A DNA stretch of 64,000 bases from Plantago ovata (GCA_028274465.1 CM051456.1:5643545-5707544), one strand, 5' to 3'. Numbered from the stretch's first letter, positions 11,250 to 24,889 are shown. Numbers and translations are program-made. Notes: generated from the sequence alone by a model not told the origin.

Positions 11250-12980
11250 TGTGAAAAGCATCATTAGTGATTACTACTTTGATTAGTATCATATTCTTGG
11301 AAGAATCAGGTTCACTGTTCATGGCGTACTTACCATATCCTTATGCTTTCTTTAGGCTAGATTCTTAAATTGTTCACTCTTATCACTGCTTCATCTAACT
11401 TCAAATTTAATTGTTCTCAAGTTCGAAGATTCTCATGTTCATTTTGTCACATGTATAAAACCTACAAGATTACATTTCTTAATAATATACTACTAGGAGA
11501 ACTTTGAAGAATCTCAAGTTCTGAGAATCACTACATTTCTTCTGAGAGAGTTCGAATCAAACAAAGAGTTTGAACTTGTAGGCTTGAAAATTTTGGATCG
11601 TTCCATGGACTTCGGCCCCGATCCGATTCAAAATATTTTACTTGGTTGGGTTTCAATCCAATACAAACTCAATGAAACCCGGCACCAAAATCCATATAAT
11701 TTTATAATTTTCAGTATCAACCTAGACCCGATTTGACCCTAACATGAAATGGATCTACCACATATCCGATTCAGTGGTGAACCAATCCAACCAAACCAAT
11801 TGTCACACTCGTTGATGGTGAGAATCTTAGTATGAGCGTAAGGTTTTATTAGGTGAAATCGGCATAACTGTGGAATTAGTCCGTTTATACGGTTTATTAG
11901 ATGCTAGAGGCCTAATCACTAGTACACTCACTTTAAATTGTGACAAGTGTACTAGGTTTTAATTTTTAATTTTAATTTATTTTAGGATTTATCTAATTGA
12001 GTTTAAGAAAAGGTTTATTATTATTATTATTACTATTTTCTTTTACTTTCTTGGCACGATCTTCTTTCTTCCTCTTCCTCCATTGACCAATTCTTAGCCG
12101 GAAAACCAAAGCTTCTCTGTTATAATTCAGTCCTTTTATTTCCCGACCATGGTTAATAATTATACTTTAATATTAATCTTTTACAGTATTGAAATTAAAG
12201 CCATTTCATAGATGCGGACCTGGTGGCAATGCTCAACAATACAAGCAAACCGATCGAAACTAGGTACAACACCAAGTGTCAATCTGTACAATACAACCAA
12301 GGCCAAAATTAAAGTACTGCAGTTCATGTTTCTAGATTTATTTGAATGAAATATTTCCGTAATAGGGCCTTTAACATTGAACAATTCAATCTTTAATAAT
12401 TTAACAATAATCATTCGATCATGGTATTTGTATCCAACACTGAATTAGTACGGGACCAACTCAAGAACGAAAAATATCTGCAATAAGAATTATTGGCGGA
12501 AGCTTGAGGTTGCGGTTGAAGTTTCTCCGGCTGCAGAGCGATGTGAGGAACCCGTTTATGGCGCGAGTAAAAGAGATGGATCGTGGCAGGAAAGTAGGAA
12601 GAAAACAATAATAAAAAACCTTTTTCCTTTTTTACTCAATTAGATTAATTCCAAAAGAAATTAAAATAAAAAATTAAACCCTAGTACACTTCTTCTGAGT
12701 GTAGTAGTGGTTAGGCCCCTAACATCTAAAAAGCCCGTTTATACCAATTATCTACAATTTGTCATTAACTATGGCAAAAACTTGTGGGAAACGGTCTATT
12801 TTTAACTTTAAAGGAGGTCTTATGAAAGTTTGTTGAGAGAGAAGATAAATTCAGAAACATTGAAGGATATTTATGCAAATACAGTTGCTAGTACATATAT
12901 ATCCAGTTTCGTGATAACCTGGACTTTTCTTTCAATTTCCTTTATTGTTCGTTTGCTAGCTAGTCATCATAGTACAACTC
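11250..12980. other. intergenic, no gene seen
   Basis: AT-rich spacer. The stretch 11590-11820 carries repeated GGGTTT/CCCGAT-type words (AACCCGG, GACCCGATTTGACCC) that look like a decayed repeat. No protein family was recognised in the short ORFs. Confidence 0.4.
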
Positions 12981-12986
12981 AAACAC

Positions 12987-13397
12987 ATGGCATACAGAAA
13001 ACAACACTCATCTTCACCTTCTGCACCACCTCCACCTATGTTTGATCCTCCACCACCTCCGCCACCGCCTTCCAGCTTCTACGAATCACCGCCACCGCCT
13101 CCGCCTCCACCTCCAACACCGATTTTCTACCAGGCACCATCACCGCCACCGCCTCCACCTCCAACTCCAGTCCCTTTGGCGACTGGACCACCTCCATATT
13201 ACATACTTCCTGGACAACACGGTCCCCCACCACTCGTGTACACCATCAATCAGCCTGGCCCACCGCCAAACTACGATGCTCTAGTCGGACCACCGCCGCC
13301 TTTCTTTGTGCCTCATCCAGGACCGCCAAGTTACGATGAACGAGTCGGCCCACCACCGCCTTTTGTGAGGCCTAATTATCCACCACCGCCTTACTAA
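12987..13397 (+). CDS. small proline-rich protein
   Basis: Single-exon gene for 136 aa. After MAYRKQHSSSPSA the protein is dominated by runs of four to nine prolines, with Tyr, Phe and Gly between them. The C-terminal half has a repeated unit (GPPPNYDALVGPPPPF, then GPPSYDERVGPPPPF) and ends in PPPPY. There is no signal peptide, so it is unlike secreted extensins (no SPPPP plus signal). PPxY-like motifs could bind WW domains, but this is inference. The long, clean proline reading frame ending in TAA and the absence of stop codons support a real gene; the opposite-strand and shifted frames are low-complexity shadows. Function unknown. Confidence 0.65.
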   Translation: MAYRKQHSSSPSAPPPPMFDPPPPPPPPSSFYESPPPPPPPPPTPIFYQAPSPPPPPPPTPVPLATGPPPYYILPGQHGPPPLVYTINQPGPPPNYDALVGPPPPFFVPHPGPPSYDERVGPPPPFVRPNYPPPPY

Positions 13398-13399
13398 TT

Positions 13400-14051
13400 A
13401 AAGATGGTGCTACGTGTTGTTTCCTCTGCATCTGTTTCTTTCGCACTATCTAATAAAGCAGTCACTATCGCACTATCTCTCTCTTTGATAGAGATGTACA
13501 GTATGTATTTCAACAGTATGTAGCATGTTAAACAGTCTTGTACTACTAGAAATGAAAACTTCTACTGCTATTATCTTCATAAACTTCCTATTTTAGTTGC
13601 CGTTAATTGATCAAGTTTACAGTTATGGTAGGTACTGATTTCAACCTTACTGCTAATTTAATTGCATCAGACTTGATCATAGTTAGTAAGTGCCTTGGTC
13701 ATCTGAAATATGCTGCAGCCTGCAAGTAGGGGACTTATGGACCACGCATTGCATCATCAGATAATATATTCAGTTCGCGTTCTCTTCGTGAGATTAATTT
13801 TTAATTCACTGATGCAATGCAAATCTTAAATGATTTCTAGCAATGCTCTGATGATGATGATATCTTACAGGAAACATTATATTCCTTAAAACTCATGTCA
13901 TAGCATGGTACAAACTACTCAGTAAAATAGTACAGCAGTCAGCAGATAATGTGTTCAAAGTTCAAACTCGACTAAACTCATCAGATGATGAGTGCAACTG
14001 AAAACTATAAGGATGATATGTTTTCAACATACAAGAAGTTATTACAGAAAA
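13400..14051. other. convergent spacer: two 3' UTRs
   Basis: Lies between the 3' ends of the proline-rich gene (plus) and the kinesin gene (minus). It should hold both 3' UTRs; TAATAAAG near 13451 could be a polyadenylation signal for the plus-strand gene. No further gene was seen. Confidence 0.4.
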
Positions 14052-17000
14052 TCATACTACAACTCCATTAACATCCTGAAATGGAGTTCTGTCGAGGTTC
14101 TTTGAAACAATATCTGTGCCTTTTGATCTGGATACGTCCATGGACTCACAATGGTTCACATGCACTTTCATCTGCTCAATTGACTCCATGCTGGGAATTG
14201 GGATTTCTCGTTTCTTAGGAGTCATATTTGTAACCTCCTCAACCTGTTTGAATAACAGATATTATGTCAATCAATTACTTTCCGATTTTCAACTTCTTAT
14301 GATAGTTAAACGCATGGAGCAGATTTTATTGCTGTACCAGTTTAGAAAAAGTGAAACCACAAGTGCTGGAAAATGAAGCATGCACATATTAGCACATACC
14401 AGATAATCTCTGTGGATGCATTGTTCTGATTTGTCGCAGATGAGTGATATGCGCTCGTTATGGTTAGTTTTGATCGACTTGAGCTGATCCAAGCTGGTTG
14501 CCGTTGTCAGGTCTATTGCATTCTTATTTTCTTTGTCCACTGCTAAAGAATCTGCAAAAATGAAGCTTTTCCAATTAAATATCCTCATCTTCTTGGAACT
14601 GAGAGGAATACAGCTGCTATTTTCATTGAACCAATTACCATTGATAGACATCATTAAGCCATTGATGTTTGTATCCAGTTCTGCTGCCATGGAAGAGGAG
14701 GTGGAAGTAATGGTGTCATGAATTGAGTGAGTTTCAAGTACTATTTTCCTGCCAAGAAGAAGGAAGAGCACATAATTAGAACTGAGAAAACTAGAAGGTG
14801 TGTCTGACAAAAGAGTAAACTAAACAAATTTAGCAAACTTACTTTGCAGCAGATTCTATGTTACCAAGACCATCTTTAGTAAGTTGACTTGTCCCTAATC
14901 GTGCACTTTGCCATTGTCGACTTGAGCATTCAACCTTTTGAGCACTGCCATTCAGGAAAACATCAATCACTTGCCAACTAAAGACTGAATCAACTGAAAC
15001 ATGATATGCATACAAAACTTGTTCAAGATGTATATCAGCTGCCTTCTCCATTTTTTCACTATCACGAGTCACATGCACTTGGACTATCACTATTAAGTAT
15101 TGCTTTTTCACAACCCTCTTTAGTTTGTGGAGCCAACAATACAAACCCAAATGAAGAAACTGATAGAAGCTAAAAAGATTTACCATTCTTGCAAGCAGCT
15201 TTCTATGGTAGCTCTACTTTCAGCTGATGAGAATGTCTCGTTCATGTAATGATCTTTGACCTTCTCTACATATTCACTCATCTCGTTCATCTCTGTATTT
15301 AAAACTTGCTGCATGCCAGAAAGGCCGAGCAACAAGTTCTTGCTTTCTTGTATGCTAGCGTCTTGAAAGCTTTTTGAGGCTTTGGATACCTGAATACATG
15401 AGTTGTCCAAGCATATGATGTTGCGATCATTGTAAACGTGAATGACCTGATGAAATAAGAGATCTTAGTTGGCAATAAGAGGCTTTTGCGTACCATAGAA
15501 GACTTCTTAACCGTCAGGGATGATAATATTGCAGCTATATTTTCCATTGCTATTTTTTCTTCTCTCAATGCCTCATCCTGTAAAAAACAGAACAAAAACA
15601 AAATGGTGAGCAAACTTCACATTTCAAATCCATGTCAAAGTATATTTTGTGACCGACCTTGAATGTCATTTCAAAATTTTGAAGTTGCCTGCATTTTTCA
15701 ATTTGGCTCTCCTCTACTTGCTTCATGAATTCAGAAGCTTGTTGGTGAAGGCCATTTGAAAACTTTATAGCTGCACTTGTTATTGATTGTGCTGAGACCA
15801 GACTCCGACTTAATCCCTATATGCGCATATATACATAATAAATATATAAGTTTGAATCATCCTACAAAATCTTTAGATAGTTTTATATATATCATCAGCA
15901 ACATACCTCTGCTTGTTGTTCAGCAGAAAAAGCCACCAATTTTTGTTGTTCAAGTAGAGCACTCTGTAGGTCATTAATAACTTCCATGGCCTCCAATGAT
16001 GCATTTTTTAAGAACTGAAGGCAAACATACACAACTCATTCATTAGAAAGTTCGAAAGTTTTCCAAACGTAATGAGACTTTAGTTTCAGCTCAAAACTTC
16101 ATACATTTTCCAGTGAAGTTGCCTGGACTGACACCAGAGATGTCATTTCCTCCATATCCAGAGATGCTTTTGTCTGCAGTGTGTCAGTGAGTTTCTTCAG
16201 GTCAATGATACCTGAAGTACACATCTCTGACAGTTTCTTTACTTTTGATTCCATAGCCTCGTTGGACTGATATATAAGCAGAAGAAACAACAAATCAGTG
16301 TTGACAAGTTTGATCATTTTAAGTATTGCCTGCCATCGTGGGCTGTGTAAGACAACTTACATCATTTTTGCTAGCAATAAATGTGCCCATGCGTTCTTCA
16401 ATGAATTTTAGTTGTAGTTCTTGCTGAGATATAGAGCTCAAAATGCTCCCGTTCAGGTCTTTCAAGCCTTGATCAAGATGTGCACCAAATGCGTGAAGAA
16501 TATCTTGGTTTTCTCTTTCCATTTTGTTTTTGCGATCTGCAGACCATTTCAAGTGAAATGCTAGTTTAAGCACATGTACATTTCTAATGCCAGGATAAGA
16601 ACATTGCATAAATATGTATCCCTATTGACAGACCCTAAAGTAGAACAACAGATGAAAATGTAGAGCCTTAAAACAACTTGCAGGTGATCGTATATACCTA
16701 TTTTTCCAAAGAGAGATGAAATATCCTGAGATGCTTCTTGTAAGTTGACCCGCAACTTCTTGGCACAATCAATCAGATTACTCTCTGTATCATGGAAACA
16801 GACTTGCTTAAATATTTGAGATGTGTGGTAAAATACAGGACTTTTGCTAATTAAAACTGTTCTTACCAGAATGCTGTAGCTTGGAGATCATTGACTCCTT
16901 TTCCTTCAGGACTAAAAGAGCCAGTTTATAATTTTCTTCTACATCTCGCAATTTGTTACATGTATCTTGCAGCGTTTTCTGGAAAAGATATAAAAGTATG

Positions 17001-19840
17001 TGAATAGTTCGATTTTATTGGAATTGACTTTTGGTATCTTTCTATGGATCTTCTCCAATACCTTGCATTCTCGAAGATCACTCTCCACATCAAGTTTTTT
17101 TTCTTGCTCATTGTAATAAAGGTCACGGAATCTATCAAGTTCCTGTAAAGCAGCTAGAATTTCAGTAATCTGACAAAGAGAGTGTAGTGGAGATATAATA
17201 AGTAGATAAAGAAACGAAGATAATCTTGCCTTCTCGTTCTCTTTAAGATCAGATTCCAGTTGCTCTATCCTCTCAGTTTTTTCCTGTAAAATCACAGATC
17301 ACATATAAAAACAGATAAAACAAATGTACCTCAGACACAGATTATTTGTTCTTAGTTCTTAATGTTATACTCCAATCTTACACTCATTCAAACTAAAGTG
17401 TATCATTGTTCATCCGGAATATAAGAAAACTTGGGCATCTAACCTAAAGCCTCAAAATAAAACTACAAAAGTTGGAATTGAGACGTAACAGCTAAAAATT
17501 AATCCCTAAAAACTTTATTTGTGACCCAGATATTCGGTGCATAACAAATAAAGCAGGTTACAAGGAAAACAGACCTTCTTTTCAGCTTCATCTTGCAGGA
17601 ACCTTTCATGTGGAATGTAGACACCATTTTTTTCCCTTGCTGCTCGAATCTCTACATTTAAGCAAAATTTGAAGTGCTCTTAACTTTTATTACTTCAACA
17701 ACAACAAAAAAGAAATTTAAAAAATAAAAAATAAATTACCTTGTTTCATCCTCTCTATCTCCAAATATATATCCTTAAGCAGCACAGCCTTGGTAACTTT
17801 TTGGTTTGCCTTCAATAAAGGAAAACTGGTTTAGCATATATTTCAACATTTTCAATGTTTAACTCATTGAGGAAATTATTAAATCAGGTATATCATCAAC
17901 CTCTGGTTTATTTTTAATGCTTTTAGCCCGATGTGCATACTCTAGCGTGCTCATCGTTTCTTCCAAACAAAGTGCAGAGGGTGAGACTGTAGCAATAATG
18001 CAAGTCTTTGTTTTTCCTCCCAGTGAGTCCCTCAAAAGCCTTGTAAGCTTGCTGTCCCTGTATTTGAATAAAAACAATATCAGATCAGAAACCGTTTCAG
18101 TCTACCTCACTTAAAATGACTTCAAACTTGAGCACACCTGTAAGGTATGTGGATAGAGTGCTCAACCAGTGAATTAATGACCCGGCCCAATGTCAGTAAG
18201 CTCTTATTTATTTCTCCCGCTTCCCTTGCACGAGCCTGTATTGTTCGTTGCAATGAAGAAGGGGTAATTTAGCAGTCGCATGATATAGAATGAAGGCAAG
18301 TTTCGACTCTTTAAGACTATATATGAAGTACAGAAACACACGCCGCAGACAATTGTAAGTTTAAGCATGCCTATTCTAAGATCAAGGACCAGGTACATGA
18401 CCAGCATAAGCACAAATGACCTCGTGATTCTATGTAATCTTATTAATCTTAAACAAAGATTCAATTAATCTAGTGACTTAATCAAACCAAAAAGTTTGCA
18501 TTATACCTCTCTAGCACCAGAACGAGAAATATTCTCTGATCCTGCTAAATCAACAAGATTGAGCTTGCCGCATTTTATGAGCTCCTCGTCTCCAATAGTC
18601 CCTTCCTTTATGTGGATCATTATGGTGAATATCGAATGAGACCGACTGCGACATATAAAGAGCAAAAATGTTAATCATCTAAAGTCTAAACTAAATTAAT
18701 ACGCATATCTAAGACCTATTCTAGGAAAACAATCCACACCTGCTATGCTTATTTAGCAATGTATCTGCCGTGCGCCTTCTAGCAGCACCTCGTTCCAAAA
18801 GGCTGTAAATTTCATTAGCACTATACACGGTCTCCTCTTCAAGGCCTCTTACAACGACTGACCCCTTCCCATCCTCCATCAAACAAATACTCTTCTTTTG
18901 CCTCTCTTCTGAAGGTCTCTGCTGATCCTCATTGGCCAATAAATCGGTTAACTCTTCGTTGTAGAGTTCCAGAAAGGTCACCTTCATACTATAATCCGCA
19001 TTTTGTGCTTCAAGCGTGTCAAAGATTTGGCGAACTGCCCGGGGAATAACACCTGCCTCAGCAGCTAACTCACCAGCCTACAACAACGATTCATTCGACA
19101 TAAAATTTAAATCCATAACAAAAGGACCTAGCTAAAAACCAACCAACTCATACATATTATGATCTATACCTTAGTTCTCATTCCCCCTTCCATTGTATAA
19201 GTTTTGCCAGTTCCAGTCTGCCCATAAGCAAAGACAGTGCAATTGAACCCATCTAGTACTTGGCTAACAATCGGAGAAACAGCTTGATCATATATAGACC
19301 TTTGATGTGCTGTTGGCCCAAAAACCTAAGCCAATTCCAAACAACAACGGTTAAACAACTTATACTAATACTACAAGTCTACAACACAAACAAAACCATC
19401 CTAAGAAACTCCCGTACCTTATCGAAAGTGAAAACCCTATCTAATTGCTTGCTAGCACCATTTTGCATAACAGTGACTTCTCTTTTGCTCTCATTACACT
19501 TTAACACCCTCGGCACGTTCGATTTTTGTTCATCATCAGTCAATGGCCTAACATCAACATCAAATAAAACTCGAACATTATTATACAATTCTGAATCTCA
19601 GAAGACTAGATCAAATCAACAACAAGAGCTAAATTTAAAAATTCAAAAATGGAAAAGGAATACTAACCTGCATCTGAGCAAAACCTGGACGTTAACCTCT
19701 TTGTCCTGGTCTTGGCGGCTAGAATTCCAATCGGATGCTCTAGAATCGGGTCTCCGCCTCTCTGGCCGCGGTGTGTAGAATGGGGATGGAGACGAAGCCA
19801 TACCGGCTCCCGTTTTTCGAAAATCGGGTGTCACTGACAT
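14052..19840 (-). CDS. kinesin-5 (BimC/KRP125-type) motor protein
   Basis: Multi-exon gene (about 20 exons, roughly 1,000 aa) for a plus-end-directed tetrameric kinesin that crosslinks and slides antiparallel microtubules in spindle and phragmoplast. Early exons: 19840-19668, 19547-19418, 19325-19170, 19077-18740, 18645-18507, 18235-18138, 18057-17901, 17809-17740, 17651-17575, with phases that fit. The motor domain is N-terminal: P-loop [10 protein letters not shown], switch I NKHSSRSHS (joined across a splice site), switch II DLAGSEN, and [16 protein letters not shown]. The neck and a long coiled-coil stalk follow. The C-terminal tail carries [19 protein letters not shown], which resembles the BimC box with its CDK site, and the protein ends QDVNGVVV. 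The frame is open throughout the exons I checked. Several Arabidopsis paralogues exist, so no symbol is assigned. Confidence 0.9.
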
Positions 19841-19899
19841 CCTCGTGTTTGACTAGATTCCTGGATCGAATTGATGGAAGAAGAGTTCTGATCTGAGTG

Positions 19900-20640
19900 G
19901 ATTGGGATGGAAATGAGGATTTATTTAGTGAGTGTTTGTTTGTTGTAAGAAATATTTAAGGTTTTGTGCGATTTTTATGTTTGAGTTTGAGACTCAGGCA
20001 ACGGCTAGTGAAAGTGAATGTGAATGAATTGAACTGTATTTCAGTGGTTGGAAAATGTCTTTCATGCCTTTGTGTCTTTTTTTTTTTAATCCTTTTTTCA
20101 AAAAACGTAGTGGGCCCATCTTGGGTATTTGATTCAAATTGGGGCGACTTTAATTTCTTTTCATCAAATGACATAATCCCAAATCCAGACAGGAATTATG
20201 GCTTAACTAAAATGACAATCTTCACCTTCCTTCAAAGGTTGTTATCGTACTCAAATTCATTAATTTAAATTTTGTTCAGTTTCGTTCAATTATATTCAAA
20301 AATATTCGATTTAGTTATACTCAAATTTACTTAGTTGTATTTTATATTACAAAATAAATTCAGTTAAGTTTCATTTAGTTTTGTTCAATTCAATTTGCTC
20401 CGACGAGAATAACAATTTGTAAATGTTATCATCATCATATCTGGTAGTATTAAAGCAGAGCTTTGTTCATTCAACGATGAAAAAAGCTTTTTCAAAGAGA
20501 TTTTCTTCTTTATTCTATCCCAATTCAATTTATGATATTATAATAAGTGATTTTTTTTGTTTCAATGTTTTGTTTGAAGAAAGATGGTTTTTTTTTTTTT
20601 TTGTTATAGAAGTACCATTCAGTCTTTTAAATAAAGTTTT
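19900..20640. other. intergenic, kinesin promoter side
   Basis: Upstream of the kinesin start. T-rich and A-rich tracts; no gene recognised. A stretch with repeated GTTCA(A/G)TT words lies at 20270-20400. Confidence 0.4.
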
Positions 20641-21647
20641 ACCCAGCTTCAGCAGAAACCAAAGGATCTTGGCCCATAAATATTAGTATCCTGTCCATGA
20701 ATATCCATAGAAAAGATATTGGGAGACAAACTACAAGAAGAGATATAATGGATGCATAGGTGTACATTCCAAGCTTTTCGTATTGCTTCGCTCCAAATGC
20801 CCGACCGCACAAGGTCTCAAGCGCACCAGCTGATCCAAACCGTTATGGAAGTATGTAAGTTTTAAAGCTTTTAGATAGATATTTTGGGTCATGAATATGC
20901 ATGTGTGACCAATAGTGCAGCACAAGTTATACTTAACATCACAATTTAGATTGGTGCAATGCTCTCATAAGGAAACAGAGAAAAGCCCAGAAATGCTCAA
21001 TATTCACACATCATGTGAGTGTGGCTCTGAGAATCATCTTTGGAGATGAGTCAACTAAATTAGCTTTCTTCAATTTTTTTAGTCCCTTTTTGAGCTCAAT
21101 ATAAACAGAAATTTTGTGCTTTTACTACAAATAATCAATAATTAGTTTACAAAATTAATTCTCCTAACTAGTAGAGATCTATGAATGTAAGCATAAATTG
21201 TTCAATCTTCTTATTTAATCTACCACTACATAATCAAATAGTTGAGGCCAAAGGAGAAAACAGAGCATTATCACTAGCATGAGATTTTATCAGACATTGA
21301 GTTGATCAATTCACCACACATTTAACAGACAGAGAACACTTACTGAACAGTAACAATAAATCAAAAGTTGATATCACAACAGTTAATTTACCAGAAGGCT
21401 TTGGCCGGTGACATTTGAAAAGGTGGTGGCAACGGCAGCACCAGAGAGGGCAAGTTGGCCGAGGTGACCGACCATCATCATGGACACAAGACAAGACAGG
21501 GTTTGAGAGACTAACCACCGCCATTGGTGCAGCTATGTAACTCAACTTCTTCATCTCCTCCCAAAACACTTGCTGACGTGTGGTCCATGAATTAACAGCT
21601 GAGCCACCATTAACAGGTGGCGGTAATAGAGGTTCTACTTCTTCCAT
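20641..21647 (-). pseudogene. truncated MATE transporter copy
   Basis: Tandem duplicate of the 5' part of the MATE gene at 22245-24528. Exon 1 (21647 downward) begins MEEVEPLLPPP and matches through [13 protein letters not shown], where a 2-bp deletion (GAGAGAC-TAACC against GAGAGACAGTAACC on the plus strand, near 21507) throws it out of frame. The intron is also homologous. Of exon 2 only about 200 bp remains (20641-20840, matching 23728-23925), and its 3' splice acceptor is lost through a small deletion. Exons 3-7 are absent. The promoter is duplicated as well, so a short transcript is possible, but no transporter can be made. Confidence 0.85.
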
Positions 21648-22244
21648 CGTTGTCTGTATTAATTACAGTTCATAAGAATGTTCGAGTTTTCGTTTTACCA
21701 CTAAAGGGATTGGATGAGAGAAGAAGAGGCAGAGCCTTGTTGTACTCTCAGTCTCACATTTTTCACCTCGTTTTCTTTTTCTTCATTTTTCTGTTTTTGT
21801 CAGTTTATCTGATTAGCGTTCTTTGTTTTCTTCCCATTTTTAACCACCCAAAATGGGACGAAAACAGGTTAATCTCTCACAAGTCATAGATCTCCAAAAT
21901 GACTCACACATGACACACCTAACAATTAGTGACTTTGGTGGATCTAGATCTGACCATATTCATACCCTTTTATAATTATTAATGGAGATAAACCATACTC
22001 TACCCTTCTAAGACCCGAAACTACCCAAATGTGAATTTCATGGGTCCAAGATGGCACCTGAACAGGTCTGATAAGGGTCCGATTTAGGATTCATGCTTTT
22101 ACTAACTAGTACTCGTAAAAATATTTTAGCTCAACTCTGTTCAAGTATCAAAATTGCAGGTACAAAAACGAAATGGAATGCACATACTTGATGCTTACTC
22201 TGTTTACGACACTAACAGAACATTTCAAGTGTAAAGCTTTTATA

Positions 22245-24528
22245 TCATGCTTTTTCATCATTATCATCATCATCTACGGTTCTGCCTTCTAGTAACTGTT
22301 GTCGAGCAATTGATGCCTGTAGTTTCAGAAAATAGCATGACTAAGGACAGAATGCCTGGAATTGGTTAGGAATCGTATATGTATGTAAAAACAGATGCAG
22401 AACGAACCTGTTTTCTCCAATTAATGAAACATGTTATAAGGCACAACAGTATCGATTGTACTACTGATCCCATGTTTAGTCCAATCCACAGACCCTTTCC
22501 ACGTAAATGAAGTACGAAACCTAGAACAGCTGCCAAAGGCAATCCGACAAGATAATAGGCCCCCAGATTTATGTATGCCCCAAGATATTGCCACCCACTT
22601 CCCCTTGCCACTCCTGAAACCAAGAACCAAATGAGATGTTTCCAGCATTCTAGCATCTTTGGAAAATAAGGGCTAAATTGCATTTTGAAGATGCAACAGT
22701 AAGAACAGGTTCTGGACTAAACCTGAAAACACGGCTTGAGTGCAATCTGTGGCTAGCAAGAGACAGAGAAACGGGGTCATCCGTCTGAAGTATCTGACAA
22801 CTTCTTCTTCATTACTGAATGCATATCCAAGAAAAGAACGGCAGGATAAGAGGATCGAGCAAGCAACAATGGCCTCAGTAATAGAGAGAACAGTCGCTGC
22901 CCAAGCAGACACTCGAGCGTTCTCCGGAGATCCTGCCCCAAGTTCATTTGAGACTCTTGTGCTACAAAATTATTGCACTAAATGTCAAGAGAAACATTTC
23001 AGGTTCATGACCATGAAGATAATACTATGACATAGTGCACGGATCTACGTACCTTGCAGCAGCACCAATTGAATATGGTATGTAGTAGTGCAGTGCACAA
23101 ACCAAGAGGCTGAAACGACAAAACACAATAATTTGTAATGGTGATGAAATTACGGTCATAATAGTGAGAAGATGTAAGCCTAACTAACCACACTGAAAGC
23201 ACTGACGTCTCCAGTTGTGGATTTGGGAGAAGTCCAGCAAGCAGTACCACAACTTCGAAGGACCACCATTCCAGACTGCATTTAAGTTGTTCTAAAGTTT
23301 GTTAACATCCAACAAATTCTTCAACTTCTAGGAAGGATAATTCAGTAAAACTCAGAAACGTGAACGGATTAATTACCAAGCCATCATAGCAGAAGGGACA
23401 GCCACACAGAAAAACTTCTTCATACTTGGCAGTATAAGACTTACAGTTGGAGCTTGAGCCGTTTTCTTGCAAGCCTCGGAGTAATTTATATAGGTAATAA
23501 GCAAAACAACATTAAACGTGTAAGAAATACCAAGTGACAATGCTGCTCCAGCACTTCCTAATTTCACCTTGAAGACTAAAGCCCAGCAAACAGGTATATG
23601 GAATAATAAAGCAGCTAAAGAACTCCAAAGCATTGGAAAAATTAAGCTCTGTGTCTGCAAAAAACGAGTAAGGGACTGAAGGATTGCATATGGGAACAAT
23701 GCTGGAATAAGCCAAACGGAATATCTGCCAGCTTCAGCAGAAACCAAAGGATCTTGGCCCATGAGTATTAGTATCCTGTCCATGAATATCCATAGCAAAG
23801 ATATTGGGAGACAAACTAGAAGAAGAGATATAATGGATGCATAGGTATACATTCCAAGCTTGTCGTATTGCTTCGCTCCAAACGCCTGACCACACAAGGT
23901 CTCAAGCGCACCAGCCAACCCAAACTGTTTGCAAACATGGAAGTATGTAAATGTTATAATAGCTTTTAGTTTATTAGTTAGAGATTTTTAATCATGAATA
24001 TGCATGTGTGATCAAGCAGTGTAGCACAAGTCATACTTAACATCACAATATAAATTGTTGAATCTGCTTATTTAATCTACTAACTACTTGTACATGATTA
24101 AATAGTTGAGTCCAAAAGGCAAAACAGAGCATTAATTATGACTAACATGAGATATTTATTTATGTTGATCAATTCATCAAACACTTAACAGGCATAGAGT
24201 TAGTATCAAAACACGTGATGAACAGTAACAACAAATCAAGAAACAAATTTCCTCAGAAAGTTAATATCAATATCATAATTAGTTAATATACCAGGAGGCT
24301 TTGGCCGGTGACATTTGAAAAGGAGGTGGCGACGGCAGCACCAGAGAGTGCAAGTTGGCCGAGGTGACCGACCATCATCATGGACACAAGACGAGACAGG
24401 GTTTGAGAGACAGTAACCACCGCCATTGGTGCAGCTATGTAACTCAACTTCTTCATCTCCTCCGAAAGCACTCGCCGACGTGTGGTCCATGAACTAACAG
24501 GTGGCGGCAGTAGAAGTTCTTCTTCCAT
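22245..24528 (-). CDS. MATE efflux transporter (DETOXIFICATION family)
   Basis: Complete seven-exon gene, 481 aa: 24528-24292, 23924-23377, 23275-23189, 23109-23053, 22961-22723, 22613-22408, 22316-22245. The product is a 12-helix membrane antiporter exporting organic cations, alkaloids or flavonoids in exchange for protons or sodium; the substrate cannot be read from sequence. Recognisable segments are [17 protein letters not shown] (first helix pair), [62 protein letters not shown] and [20 protein letters not shown], in family order. The length is normal. It resembles the DTX1-19 clade. An incomplete copy lies just downstream at 20641-21647. Confidence 0.92.
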
Positions 24529-24889
24529 CGTTGTTGTCAGTAATATTTACTACTGTTGAGATAGACAGATTAGAGAAGAAGCCTAGAGATAGAGATGGCA
24601 ATGTCTTTTTATATAGTCGGTTTCTCACAATATTTCACCTACCTGGCTGGCTTTCTTTTTTCCTCATTTTACTGGTTTTGGTCAGTTTATCGGATAAGCG
24701 TTCTTTGTTTTCTTCATACAGTACTTTTTAAGTTTTTAACCACCCAAAATGCCAAGACAACAAGACATGACTCTCACATGTGCATGACACAAGTAAACAG
24801 TTGGTGGTCAAAAATATTCTAACCGATCATAGTCCCTTTTTTTTTAGTGAGTATATAGACTCTGTAGTCCGTACTCATGATACAGTCAT

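Noticed and set aside
11290-11580. Heat-shock-element-like GAA/TTC words upstream of carbonic anhydrase copy 3
   Set aside because: Spacing does not fit the alternating nGAAn rule well, and such words are frequent in AT-rich DNA.
13036-13233. Val/Glu-rich ORF on the minus strand and His/Arg-rich ORF on the plus strand over the proline-rich gene
   Set aside because: Low-complexity shadows of the CCX-rich coding strand.
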